From: DASXUX01 sp036504595
GTDB lineage: Bacteria; Planctomycetota; SZUA-567; H5-PLA8
Direction of reading: 5' to 3'
Length of the DNA: 58,524 nt
Assembly: GCA_036504595.1 (NCBI GenBank)
Contig: DASXUX010000071.1
Span: 1 to 58,524 of the forward strand
A program made the translations under genes and the position numbers. Under the pieces are notes generated by a model. That model saw only the letters and a list, made by a program, of their open reading frames with translations, was not told where the DNA came from and ran no database searches. Of the stretch, positions 33,441 through 42,207 are shown piece by piece. Each line of letters starts with the position of its first letter. The stretch's first letter is position 1.

Positions 33441-34892
33441 ATGTCTTATCTACTTTTTCTCGTCACCATCTTCTCGGCCGTAGTGCCCGCGTTGACGATC
33501 CACGCCGCCGACACCTTCCTTCCCGATGGCAAACTCAAGCCTGACGATTTTGCGGTGCTGCACGCTCACGACGCCAAATTCACGGGGGATCTCAGGCGAG
33601 GGCCTTCGGGGCAGCACGGGAAATTTCCCGTTAAGAACTGGCGGCGCGCGGAACAGATGCTGAGCTGGGACATCGACGTTCCTGAAGAAGATGTATATGC
33701 CGTGAACGTCCTGGTTTTCCGCGGCAACGGGCAACAGATCGAAGCCAAAGTCGCGTGCGCGGGGCAGCAGGTTCTCGCCGCGTTGCCGGCCGGCGAGAGG
33801 TTCTGGAGCCGGTATGCGTTAGATGGAACGCTCACGCTGCCGAAGGGCAAGCAGACCGTCACGCTTCAGGCGCGGTCGCTTACCGCCGCACCGGAATTTC
33901 AGGCCGAAGTGATGGCGGTCGAACTGGTGCGCCCTGCCGTGCGCGATCACCTTCACGAAGCCGCTCTGAAGCAGCGCTCCGACACCACGTGGATGCAGCA
34001 GGCGCGCTTTGGGATCATGTCGCATTGGACGTCGCAGAGCGTCCCGCGAAACGGCCCGCCCAAGCCGTACGTTCAAGCGGCGCAGGATTTCGACGTCGAG
34101 AAGCTTGCGGACCAGATCAAGGAAACCGGCGCGGGCTTTTTTCTGATGACGACCTCGCATGGGGAACTGTATTTTCCCGCGCCGATCAAGGCACTCGACA
34201 AAATTCTGCCGGGGCGAACGGCTCAGCGCGATCTGGTCGCCGATCTGGCGGGCGCTCTGAACAAGCGCGGCATCAAGCTGATGCTTTACTACCATATCGG
34301 CGCGACGAGCGACCCGGCGTGGCTGAAGGCCAGCGGGTTTTGGGACACGGACACGACGCGAATCTTTGCCAACTGGCAGGCGATCATCGGTGAAATCGGT
34401 GAGCGTTATGGCAGCACACTGGCCGGCTGGTGGTTCGACGATGGCTCGATCAACTACTACTACCGCAGCGCGCCGTGGGAGCAGCTCACGCGCGCCGCCA
34501 AGGCTGGCTTCCCGCAGCGCGTCGTCGGGTACAACCCGTGGGTTCTGCCATCGGCGACGGAGTTTCAGGACTACTGGTGCGGCGAGGACAACCTGGATGC
34601 GAGCGTTCGTGGGCTGCTGCCGGCGGGCGGGGATGGGCATTTGACGGGCGGTTCGCACAAAGGCCAGCAGGCGTGCGCGACGGTGATTACCGAAGGCGAC
34701 TGGGTTCACACGCGCCGCGATAGCGCCGTCGGCAAGCCGCGCTGGAACGCGGAGCAACTCGCTGCACTGCTGAAGTCCTTTATCGAGCGGAAGAACGTTC
34801 CGATCTTTAACCTGGAGATCTATCAGGAAGGGACGCTTTCGACGGGAACGATTGAGGTGTTCAAGGAGGCGAGCGGGAAGGTGGGGAAGTAA
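33441..34892 (+). CDS. Secreted GH29-like alpha-L-fucosidase
   Basis: 483 residues, starting at an ATG with GGAGG nine bases upstream and a signal peptide (MSYLLFLVTIFSAVVPALTI, then 'HAAD'). An N-terminal ~140-residue beta domain precedes a TIM barrel with GH29 features: 'WMQQARFGIMSHW', 'KETGAGFFLMTTSHGELYF', 'RGIKLMLYYHIG', and 'GWWFDDGSINYYY', where the aspartate is the likely nucleophile. GH29 enzymes release fucose from glycans outside the cell. The classical 'HWG' and 'WFD' spacing is kept but other positions differ, so a related exo-glycosidase remains possible. Between the secretin and this start lies a CGTCCGTCAGGGAGCGG repeat. Confidence 0.85.
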   Translation: MSYLLFLVTIFSAVVPALTIHAADTFLPDGKLKPDDFAVLHAHDAKFTGDLRRGPSGQHGKFPVKNWRRAEQMLSWDIDVPEEDVYAVNVLVFRGNGQQIEAKVACAGQQVLAALPAGERFWSRYALDGTLTLPKGKQTVTLQARSLTAAPEFQAEVMAVELVRPAVRDHLHEAALKQRSDTTWMQQARFGIMSHWTSQSVPRNGPPKPYVQAAQDFDVEKLADQIKETGAGFFLMTTSHGELYFPAPIKALDKILPGRTAQRDLVADLAGALNKRGIKLMLYYHIGATSDPAWLKASGFWDTDTTRIFANWQAIIGEIGERYGSTLAGWWFDDGSINYYYRSAPWEQLTRAAKAGFPQRVVGYNPWVLPSATEFQDYWCGEDNLDASVRGLLPAGGDGHLTGGSHKGQQACATVITEGDWVHTRRDSAVGKPRWNAEQLAALLKSFIERKNVPIFNLEIYQEGTLSTGTIEVFKEASGKVGK

Positions 34893-34900
34893 CGGGCGAC

Positions 34901-35278
34901 TCACTCCGCGCGGGGAAGAGAAAGCCTCTGAAGCGCAAAGCCCACAGAGCACACGATGGCAGCGCAGATCACGACATCTGCAACGGCGAGCCATTTTTTG
35001 GGTATATGCCAGTCTTCTTCCACAAAGATCAAATCGCAGTCTGCCTCTTCGCACCTTGCCTTGTACTTTGGATCAGAGATATGTGCCTGATGCGTTTCCC
35101 GGAAGACTGCCGCAAACGGCCATCCAGCTTCTTTGAAGCCTGTACGGGTAGAGAGACTGAAATCGTACTCGCGGTCAGGCATGTTAAGCCATAGCAAGGC
35201 TCCCGAAACTACCATCAACACGATCGCCGTGCTGAGATGAAACTGGAACCAGCGGCGCTTTTTTGGCAAATCACTCAT
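34901..35278 (-). CDS. Small membrane protein of the 'FQFHLST' type
   Basis: 125 residues with two transmembrane helices: one right after a basic N-terminus (RRWFQFHLSTAIVLMVVSGA) and one near the C-terminus ('LAVADVVICAAIVCSVGFAL'). A ~50-residue polar, charged loop with two cysteines lies between. The N-terminal block is shared with the protein at 48032-48349, so the two are paralogous. I know of no function; such proteins are abundant in planctomycete-like genomes. It converges on the fucosidase with an 8-bp gap. Confidence 0.8.
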   Translation of the reverse strand: MSDLPKKRRWFQFHLSTAIVLMVVSGALLWLNMPDREYDFSLSTRTGFKEAGWPFAAVFRETHQAHISDPKYKARCEEADCDLIFVEEDWHIPKKWLAVADVVICAAIVCSVGFALQRLSLPRAE

Positions 35279-35460
35279 ATTTGGGCGACTCTTCTCTGGG
35301 CAACAGCCATCTTACCACATTTCCCATGCATGCGTGAGTTCGTACGCCCAGACTACCACTCACCAACTACCACTCACCAAGCACCAAATCTGCGTTTGGA
35401 TTTTGAGCTTCCTGCGCAACAATCCAACGCCGGAATGCAGATCAGAGAGGGACTTGCGAC

Positions 35461-36423
35461 ATGCGAACGTTTGGGTGGCTTTGGGCGGCGATGATCTTGG
35501 CAGCGCTGCCAGGGTTGGGTGGGGAAGACGCGGACACGGCGGAATTGCGGCTGCACATCCGGCCCAACGAGGTGCTCACCTATAATTGGTCGATTTCAAC
35601 GAACAGCGAGTCGAGCGGGCATGAGCGCGGAAAGAACTTCACGCTGAAAGCGGAGACCGGCTTCAACATGGTCATGGCGCTCCAAGGCTCGCTCGGCAAC
35701 CGGAAAGACAGCACGACTCCGGTGACCGTGCGCACGCGCGACGTGAGCTATCTTGACAAGCGTTCCATCGATACGTCAAAAACAGAACTGACATTGTCGC
35801 GCGGAAAAATGAAGTACATCGAAGACGGCAAGGTGCTGGTGGACAGCGACAACGACGTGGGACTCGACCGCATGAAGGACTACCAGGAGCACATCAAGCG
35901 CATGGAAGCGGCGGAGATGCGCATGACGCTGGACCCGGCCGGCCGGCAGAGCGACGTGCAGGGCGACGATGCGGTCGTGAAAGCGATCAAGAACGGCGGG
36001 GCGCAGGGGGTCTTCCCCATTTTGTCCGGCAAGGCGACGAAGGTGGGCGATTCGTGGGAAGACACGTTTGTGATGCCGATGATGCAGGATTTCAAACTGG
36101 CGCAGCCCGCGTCGGTGCGTTCACACATGACGTTCAGCCGGTGGAACGAGAGTCTTGGCCGCAAGCTGGCTCAGATCGATATCATTTCAAAATGGGACAA
36201 CCGCGACCTGAAAGGTGAGAACGACGCAGGCATGCTGGTCGAGATCACGAAAGTGAATGGCAGCGGCGGCGGCACGTGTCTGTTCGATCCGGCCAGCGGC
36301 CATTTCGTCGAAGGCACTCTTTCCTACACGATGAAGTATCGTATCGATGGCGAGAAGGAAGGGCAGAAGTCCGGGTTGGACGTTTCGGCGAAGACGCAAT
36401 TCACGTTCACGGAGAAAAAGTAA
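35461..36423 (+). CDS. Secreted DUF6263-like protein of unknown function
   Basis: 320 residues beginning with a signal peptide (MRTFGWLWAAMILAALPGLG). The mature part is predicted mainly beta ('ELRLHIRPNEVLTYNWSIST', 'GRKLAQIDIISKWDNRDL', 'CLFDPASGHFVEGTLSYTMK'), consistent with the lipocalin-like, beta-rich exported DUF6263 family, though the match is from pattern only. GAGAGG about ten bases upstream supports the ATG. It converges on the OsmC gene across an inverted repeat. Confidence 0.7.
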   Translation: MRTFGWLWAAMILAALPGLGGEDADTAELRLHIRPNEVLTYNWSISTNSESSGHERGKNFTLKAETGFNMVMALQGSLGNRKDSTTPVTVRTRDVSYLDKRSIDTSKTELTLSRGKMKYIEDGKVLVDSDNDVGLDRMKDYQEHIKRMEAAEMRMTLDPAGRQSDVQGDDAVVKAIKNGGAQGVFPILSGKATKVGDSWEDTFVMPMMQDFKLAQPASVRSHMTFSRWNESLGRKLAQIDIISKWDNRDLKGENDAGMLVEITKVNGSGGGTCLFDPASGHFVEGTLSYTMKYRIDGEKEGQKSGLDVSAKTQFTFTEKK

Positions 36424-36456
36424 TCTGGTAAAAGGCTTACCACACAGAGGAAAGAA

Positions 36457-36532
36457 GGGTTCAGGGTTCAGGGTTCGGGGTTCAGGGGAGGATTTACCCT
36501 GGACCCTGACCCCTGAACCCTAGACCCGAAAA
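36457..36532. repeat. GGGTTCAGGGTTC / GAACCCTGAACCC inverted repeat
   Basis: Left arm GGTTCAGGGTTCAGGGTTCG and right arm CCTGGACCCTGACCCCTGAA, with the two convergent genes ending on either side, so it could act as a bidirectional terminator. A near-copy lies at 40141-40232. Confidence 0.75.
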
Positions 36533-36533
36533 G

Positions 36534-36941
36534 TTACACGTATTCGAATTTCACTTCTTTCTGAATCTCTGGATGCAGGCTCTGGTAGACGGGGCAGGCG
36601 AGGGCGGCGCTTTCGAGGGGCTTGCGCTGGTCGGGCGCGACGGCGGCCGGCATGCGAACGACGACCGTTAGCTTTCCGATGCGGCGAACAGGAGTGGCGG
36701 TCATGTCTTTGGCTACCTTGGCGCTGGCGCCGCTGAGATTGATTTCGTGGCGGCGGGCGTAGATGCCCATGATCGTCAGCATGCAGGTGCCGAGCGCGGC
36801 GCCCATCAGGTCCGTGGGCGAAAAGGCTTCGCCGCGGCCCTGGTTGTCCTTCGGCGCGTCGGTGCTGATCACGGAACCCGACGGGCCGTGAGTGGCTTGG
36901 CAGTGCAGATCGCCTTCGTATACGCAGTTCATTTCGACCAT
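36534..36941 (-). CDS. OsmC/Ohr family protein
   Basis: 135 residues, close to the usual OsmC length. The two redox cysteines are in 'GAALGTCMLTIMGIYA' and 'SAALACPVYQSLHPEI', and the fold signature 'FSPTDLMGAALGTC' is present. OsmC proteins reduce organic hydroperoxides in the cytoplasm using these cysteines. Whether this member is a peroxidase or a less defined YhfA-like homologue cannot be settled. GAGGAG seven bases before the ATG supports the start. Confidence 0.92.
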   Translation of the reverse strand: MVEMNCVYEGDLHCQATHGPSGSVISTDAPKDNQGRGEAFSPTDLMGAALGTCMLTIMGIYARRHEINLSGASAKVAKDMTATPVRRIGKLTVVVRMPAAVAPDQRKPLESAALACPVYQSLHPEIQKEVKFEYV

Positions 36942-37126
36942 GGAAAAACTCCTCTAAATGCGGATTGCGGATTTCCGATTGAGACCGCACGAGACACACA
37001 GTATCGCAGAACGAGGAGGGTTGTCAGGTGAATCCGAAGCCGCATCCCTCTCATCCCTAACCCCTCTTCCGCGCGGGGAAGAGCATACAAGGGGGGCCGG
37101 AGCGGCGGACAATTCGGCGAAATGTC

Positions 37127-40096
37127 CTACGGTTCGATGCCGAAGAAGGTTTGGCAGGGGAGTTCCTGCTGCCAGCTTGGGCTAAAAGATCCGGCGCAGC
37201 GCCAATGGTCGAAGACGCCCGCGGCGTCGGACCAGCGCAGGGCGCCGCCGCCGGCCTGTTCGCCGTTGGCGAGAATGAAGCCGAAGCGGCAACGGCCGGT
37301 TTCGGGAGCGAACAAGGAGAGTTCGCTGCGCGGCAAAGCCAGTTCGTAGATGGAGAGCTTTGCGGCCTCATCGCGTTTGATCACAATCCTCGCGCCCGGC
37401 ACCGGTTCCACGCCGGGGACGACTTCGGTTTGATACGCGGTGCGGCGCGCGGTGCCGGGGCCCCAGAGGCGGATGAGTTTGTCGCCTTGAGCGGACGTGT
37501 GCGCGGCGTAATGGTAATCGGTATCGTAGAACTGGCCTTTCCACGCATAGGGGTCGTTCATCTGGCGGCCCCAGCCGGGCACGCGGTCGCGGAAGCCGAA
37601 CGCGAAGAGGAAGGCGTCGCCGCAGTAGCGGATGTGGTTGAGGCCGGCGGGATCGCCGTTCTTGTAGGGAAGCTCCCTTTTGGTTTCGCCGCGGCCTTTG
37701 ATGGTGGGCTGCCCGGCGGTGCACTCCAGTTTGTCTTCATTGACGGCGACGGCGAGGTAGACGTTGTCGTCGTCGAAGGCCGTGTAGACCCACGCGGCGA
37801 CGCGCCTGCTGTCCGCTGCTTCCGGACGCTTGAGGCCGGGGTTCAGCAGATACTGCGTGGGGTCGAGCGGGACGTTTTGCCCCGCGCTGTCGATCGCGAC
37901 GGGCGTCACGCCGGCCCAGTCTTTCAGATCGCCATCGACGGTGATGGAGTGCTTGACGAAACGCGCCACGCAGAGCGTTTGTTCGCGCGTGACTTTCCCG
38001 TGTTCGGTGTCGGCGAGCAGCGTGACCGGGTAGGTGTTTGTCTGGGAGACTGAGCAGCCGGGCCAGGCGACCGCGACTTCGACCAGCTTGCCGGGCGGGA
38101 TGGCGAACTTCGTTTCTTTGCTCTTGCTGCCGCTGGGCAGCTTCACGCATAGCTTGCCTTTGAGTTCCACGTTGAGCTGGTTTTCGAGACGAATGCTGAG
38201 CGCCTGCGATTGATTGGCGGTCTGGAAGAGGGAGAGCGCGTACATGTTGAGCGGCGTGGCGTCTTCGATTTTTGCGCTCGCGAGGCGGTTGCGGAATTCG
38301 ACGACATCCAGCGCGTCGGTGGTGATGTAAACGGGATTCTGAGTGAAGGGCACCTTCAGCGACTTGCCGGAGCGTTCGATCGGGCGGCCGGTCATGTCGA
38401 AGGCCTGCATATCGGCGGCATCTTCGATCGCCAGCGTGCCCTGGCTGTCGAGCGCCTCGTTGCTCGCGCCGGTGTAGCTCCACACAACGGCAACTTTCGT
38501 GCTATCGAACGCTCGTTCCTTCGGAACGGCGACGTTCCAGCGCGGAGACAGCTCGCTGGCTCGGGGAAGGACTTTCACGGCGGGCGTCACGTGGCGCGGA
38601 CCGGCGAAGATGGCGCCCCAGATCAGTTCGTGTTCCGGCCAGATGTCGGCGACGGCCGGGCGGTCTTCGAGGAAGTGCGTCATCGTCGCGAAGGACACGT
38701 TGCTGCGCGTCCAGCCGGGGCCGTAGCCGATTTCCCACTGCGAGTTGCCCTGGAAGGTGCCCAGCAGTGCGGCGCGAATGTTGTAGATGACGATCTTGGA
38801 TGCGTTGCCGTTGTTGTTTTTGGCGAGAGGAATGGAAGATAGTTCCGCGGCGATTTCGTCGGTTTGGAGCTTCAGCGCTGCAAGGGTAGCGCCGGCGTCC
38901 CTGCCGGCCGGCACGGAGGCCGGCACCACCTTCTGGTCTTGTTTCGGGAACGCTCTCAACTGCTCCTGCAGATCTTTCTGTGATTTTCGCAGAGCGATGA
39001 CTTCGGGCGAATCGGGAACGGAGTATTCGGTGCCGCCTTCGGTGAGGTAATAATAGGGCAGCCCCATGCGGTTGGTGACCTGCATGCCATGATCGGTCGA
39101 ACGGCCGGTGTCGCCGGCGCGGTGGTTGGGCTGGCCGGTGGAGAACGAGTAAGGATGATGTGTGGTGCCTTGCAGCAGACCTTTCCAGCACGACGTGTCG
39201 TGTTCGATGTGGTCTTCGGTGAACATGGAACTGTTGCCGGCGAGAATGCGGTAGTTGGGATTCACTTTCAGCGCCATCTCGCACCACATCTTTTGCAGCT
39301 TGCGGTACTCCTCGCCGCTCGCGGCCCACGTCCAGCCGAAAATCCAGGGCTCATTCCAGAATTCGATTGTGGTGACTTCAGGGTAGTGCTTGAGAATCTG
39401 CTCCCACGTTGCGCAGAATTCGGCGTAATCGCGCGGCGGGCCGTGCATCTGGCAGAGGGTGGCCAGTTCGCTTTTTGTGCCTTCGAACGCGTAGCCGGCA
39501 ATCGGCAGCACCCACAGGCCGGCCTCTTGGGACGCGGCCCAGGCCTTGTCCTGGTTGGTGAAATTGAGCGGCAGCGCGCCGGCAGGCGTGGCCGGAACTT
39601 TTGCCGCCAAGTTCGGCTGAAAGTGTGCGCGCTGGACTTTCATGCCGATCATCTGCAGAAGTTTCAGTTCGTTGCCAGTGCGCAGGCCGGACGTGTTTGA
39701 GGAGAAGAACGAGTCCGGCCGCAGCCCTGATGCCGGCGGCGGGACGATGCCGAAATCCGTCCAGCGGCGCAGCGTCTTCTGGCCATCGGAGAAATCGGCG
39801 TGCACGCTGTAGTAGCCAACGTCGCGCTTTTCGACGAGTTCGAGTTCGGCGGGCCTTCCGTTGCCGCTCGTGCCCAGCGCGTATTCTTCGCTCGACTGCG
39901 TTTTGCCGAAGATGTCTGCGATGCGCAGCTTCACGCTGACCTGTCCGGGTTGAGCGGTGCTGGCGGAGAGCTTCAGCACGACGGGCTGGCCGGCGGTGAA
40001 CATGCGGTAGATGCCGCCGGTGTCGAGGCGGGCCTGGAAGTCGGCGGCGAAGAGCGCGGCGGAAGTGAGAAGCAATGCGGCGACGAGGCGAATCAT
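37127..40096 (-). CDS. Large secreted clan GH-A-like glycosidase with C-terminal CBM9-like domain
   Basis: 989 residues with a signal peptide (MIRLVAALLLTSAALFAADF). An N-terminal beta domain (~20-125) precedes a TIM-barrel-like region: 'MKVQRAHFQPNL', the acid/base Glu in 'TIEFWNEPWIFGW' (~248) and the probable nucleophile Glu in 'YYYLTEGGTEYS' (~353). Further beta-rich domains follow. The last ~300 residues resemble a CBM9/DOMON-like carbohydrate-binding module ('TAFDDDNVYLAVAVNEDKLE', 'LSIYELALPRSEL'). It probably degrades a polysaccharide outside the cytoplasm; family number and substrate are not determinable by eye. Residues ~389-404 are a translated palindromic repeat. AAGGAG precedes the ATG by seven bases. 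Confidence 0.82.
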   Translation of the reverse strand: MIRLVAALLLTSAALFAADFQARLDTGGIYRMFTAGQPVVLKLSASTAQPGQVSVKLRIADIFGKTQSSEEYALGTSGNGRPAELELVEKRDVGYYSVHADFSDGQKTLRRWTDFGIVPPPASGLRPDSFFSSNTSGLRTGNELKLLQMIGMKVQRAHFQPNLAAKVPATPAGALPLNFTNQDKAWAASQEAGLWVLPIAGYAFEGTKSELATLCQMHGPPRDYAEFCATWEQILKHYPEVTTIEFWNEPWIFGWTWAASGEEYRKLQKMWCEMALKVNPNYRILAGNSSMFTEDHIEHDTSCWKGLLQGTTHHPYSFSTGQPNHRAGDTGRSTDHGMQVTNRMGLPYYYLTEGGTEYSVPDSPEVIALRKSQKDLQEQLRAFPKQDQKVVPASVPAGRDAGATLAALKLQTDEIAAELSSIPLAKNNNGNASKIVIYNIRAALLGTFQGNSQWEIGYGPGWTRSNVSFATMTHFLEDRPAVADIWPEHELIWGAIFAGPRHVTPAVKVLPRASELSPRWNVAVPKERAFDSTKVAVVWSYTGASNEALDSQGTLAIEDAADMQAFDMTGRPIERSGKSLKVPFTQNPVYITTDALDVVEFRNRLASAKIEDATPLNMYALSLFQTANQSQALSIRLENQLNVELKGKLCVKLPSGSKSKETKFAIPPGKLVEVAVAWPGCSVSQTNTYPVTLLADTEHGKVTREQTLCVARFVKHSITVDGDLKDWAGVTPVAIDSAGQNVPLDPTQYLLNPGLKRPEAADSRRVAAWVYTAFDDDNVYLAVAVNEDKLECTAGQPTIKGRGETKRELPYKNGDPAGLNHIRYCGDAFLFAFGFRDRVPGWGRQMNDPYAWKGQFYDTDYHYAAHTSAQGDKLIRLWGPGTARRTAYQTEVVPGVEPVPGARIVIKRDEAAKLSIYELALPRSELSLFAPETGRCRFGFILANGEQAGGGALRWSDAAGVFDHWRCAGSFSPSWQQELPCQTFFGIEP
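38885..38930. repeat. GTAGCGCCGGCGTCC palindromic repeat inside the glycosidase gene
   Basis: The 46-bp palindrome has GTAGCGCCGGCGTCCCTGCC on one side and GGCACGGAGGCCGGC on the other. A near-identical copy is intergenic at 52569-52614, and partial copies lie at 902-927 and 48496-48520. Here it is translated as 'VVPASVPAGRDAGATL' between helices of the catalytic region. Confidence 0.88.
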
Positions 40097-40140
40097 GGGG
40101 CGCTCCTTGCAGAAGTGTGCTGTTGTATACCCCGGTTACA

Positions 40141-40232
40141 GAGGGTTCAGGGTTCGGGGGTCAGGGTTCAGGGTGCGGAAAGAGCACATAAGCCTTCACT
40201 GGACCCTGAACCCCGAACCCTGAACCCTGCTT
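40141..40232. repeat. Second GGGTTCAGGGTTC / GAACCCTGAACCC inverted repeat
   Basis: The repeat lies in the gap between lpxH and the glycosidase gene. It has the same arms as 36457-36532 but a different loop. As lpxH ends ten bases away, transcripts from that gene would run into this hairpin, so a terminator role is plausible. Confidence 0.75.
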
Positions 40233-40242
40233 TCCTCTTTGG

Positions 40243-41103
40243 TTAGCCGTTTAGGGAGAAGGGTTGCAGGTTTCCGGCGTCGGCCATGCCGGAGGGGTCA
40301 TCGCACCAGGCGGGCAGGATGATCACGCGCAAGCCGGCGCCGAGGTCTTCGGCGTAAGCGCGGTGGAAGTGGCCGCAGAGGAGAAGCTTGCATGTGTGTT
40401 CTTCCAGCCTGCGGCGCGCGGCGGTGAGGTCGATCGCCAGAGTCTCGGGCGGCTTGGCGGCTTTGTCAGCGGCGGTTCTTTGGCGCACGCGTGCGATGAG
40501 TTTCTTGGCCAACGCCCACGGCAGCATCCAGTAGAACAGCCGGACGGGCCAGCTTCGCACGAGGCGCCGGAAGAGCAGGTAGCGCCGATCGGCGGTGCAG
40601 AGCAGGTCGCCGTGTTCGAGCCAGACGGGCCGGGTGTCGTTCAGGGTGATCGCCTGGCCATCGCCGAGCACGGTGGCTCCGAAGCGGCGGAGCACGTAAT
40701 CGCCATACGCGAAGTCGCGGTTGCCGTTGATCAGAAAGATCTTTACGCCGGCGTGCCAGGCGTCTTCGAGCGCCTTCAAGTGCGGCTCGTAAATTTCGAA
40801 AAGCTGCCGGTGGTATTCGCACCAGAATTCAAACAGGTCGCCGAGGATGTAGAGTTCGACCGGGCGCGTGGCGCATTCATCGGACAAGCGCAGCAGTAAC
40901 TCATGGAAGTTCTGGGCTCGCGGGGTATCCGCCCGGCTGTCGAGATGGCAATCGGCGATGAAGTAGCGAACCGGTGATTTTGGATTTTGGATTTTGGATT
41001 CTGGATTAGGCGATTGAGGAGTATTCGATTGCGGATTGCGGATTGTGGATTGCGGATTATTGGCCGGGCTATTCACGCTAACCAGACACCAGACACCAGA
41101 CAC
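40243..41103 (-). CDS. lpxH: UDP-2,3-diacylglucosamine diphosphatase (LpxH-type metallophosphoesterase)
   Basis: LpxH hydrolyses UDP-2,3-diacylglucosamine to lipid X at the inner face of the membrane in lipid A synthesis. The metallophosphoesterase motifs appear in order: 'FIADCHLD' (DxH), 'ILGDLFEFW' (GDxxExW), 'INGNRDF' (GNRDF), 'LEHGDLL' and 'LLCGHFHRA' (GHxHR). The conserved protein begins at 'VRYFIADCHLD', but no start codon lies close before it. The frame continues upstream through ~40 residues translated from a simple repeat (GGATTTTGGATTTTGGATTC). Candidate starts are GTG at 41103 or 41076, neither with a ribosome site, so the true start is unresolved. Confidence 0.88.
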   Translation of the reverse strand: MSGVWCLVSVNSPANNPQSTIRNPQSNTPQSPNPESKIQNPKSPVRYFIADCHLDSRADTPRAQNFHELLLRLSDECATRPVELYILGDLFEFWCEYHRQLFEIYEPHLKALEDAWHAGVKIFLINGNRDFAYGDYVLRRFGATVLGDGQAITLNDTRPVWLEHGDLLCTADRRYLLFRRLVRSWPVRLFYWMLPWALAKKLIARVRQRTAADKAAKPPETLAIDLTAARRRLEEHTCKLLLCGHFHRAYAEDLGAGLRVIILPAWCDDPSGMADAGNLQPFSLNG

Positions 41104-41177
41104 CAGACTACCAGACTACCAGACTACCAGACTACCACTCACCAAGTACCACTCACCACTCACCACTCACCAAACCA

Positions 41178-41957
41178 CTACTTCGTCTTTTTCTCGCTGT
41201 CGGCTTTATCCGACGTTTTTTCTTTGTCGGATTTGGGCAGCAGGGGATTATTCTTGTTGCGGGCGGCGAGGTCCTCTTGACGGAATTTGTCCACCAGAGC
41301 CTTATCGGCGCGATAGAGCTTGTCCTTGTTCTCGCTCCACCATGTTTTGAACTGTTTCGGCGCGGTGTCGTTCTTGGCGGTGATGGTGGCCTTGGTGGCG
41401 GCGTTGAAGGCTTCGACGTACTTTTCGAATTCTTCGCGGCGTTTCTTGATGTTCACGTTGGGGTCGCCGATGAACGGACTGTTGCGAGTATCCCGATTTG
41501 CCGTGCGGAAATCAGGATAGGTCAGCCGGTTGGCACCATAGTCACACATAGCTTCGGTGACGCTGTACTTGAATTCAGAATTGGCCATGTACTTGACGTA
41601 GTCGCAGCGGGTATCGACGTCATTGAGCTTGAGGGACTGGAAGAAATCGACCAGGATACGCGAGAGGGATTCATCCCGCGCCGGCATCAGCGACAGCATG
41701 CGGTAGGCGGCGAGGCGAACGTCTGGAAACTGATCGACTCGGACAACGGTCGCCAGAATTTCCCAGGTGGTCGGATGCGTGCAGCCTTCCAGGCCTTGAA
41801 GCGCCTTCAGGTGGTCGTCTTTTTCGCGGCTGGCGTACGCACGTTTGAAGTCCGTCTGCTTATCAAGTTCGTCGGCGGGAATTCCTGTGGGGGTAGAGCA
41901 CCACGCGCCGGCGCAAACCAGCAGCAGCACACTTAGCGCAAGATTACGCATGTACAC
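41178..41957 (-). CDS. Secreted HEAT-like helical protein of unknown function
   Basis: 259 residues with a signal peptide ('MRNLALSVLLLVCAGAWCST'; the Cys could allow lipidation but no clear lipobox is present). The central part is helical and HEAT-like ('HPTTWEILATVVRVDQFPDV', 'AAYRMLSLMPARDESLSRIL'), and the C-terminus is lysine-rich ('SDKEKTSDKADSEKKTK'). GTG at 41957 is favoured over the ATG six bases later, because GGAGG lies nine bases before the GTG. No function can be assigned. Confidence 0.78.
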   Translation of the reverse strand: MYMRNLALSVLLLVCAGAWCSTPTGIPADELDKQTDFKRAYASREKDDHLKALQGLEGCTHPTTWEILATVVRVDQFPDVRLAAYRMLSLMPARDESLSRILVDFFQSLKLNDVDTRCDYVKYMANSEFKYSVTEAMCDYGANRLTYPDFRTANRDTRNSPFIGDPNVNIKKRREEFEKYVEAFNAATKATITAKNDTAPKQFKTWWSENKDKLYRADKALVDKFRQEDLAARNKNNPLLPKSDKEKTSDKADSEKKTK

Positions 41958-42012
41958 GTCGAAATTCCTCCAATCCAGAGCCGCTAACCTCTGGACGCTT
42001 TGGCCGGTAGCT

Positions 42013-42145
42013 TATTAGTAAGTTGGTGAGAAGCAACTGGTGGTCTGGTGGTCTGGTAGTCTGGTGGTCTGGTGTCTGGTAGCCTGGTCGTCTGGAGTCC
42101 GGAGTCTGGAGTCGACTACCAGACACCAGACCACCAAGTACCAAG
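42013..42145. repeat. TGGTGGTCTGGTGGTCTGG simple repeat with inverted arm
   Basis: Runs of GGTCTGGTGG and TGGTGTCTGGTAGCCTGG are followed by an inverted arm, CTACCAGACACCAGACCACC. Related runs are at 41090-41175, 35361-35392 and 54246-54335, and a translated version is in smc at 19283-19313. Confidence 0.8.
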
Positions 42146-42207
42146 ACAGAACAGCGCGGCAGTGCTGATAGATTCAACACTGCCGCGCCGGAAATGACCC
42201 CACACTA

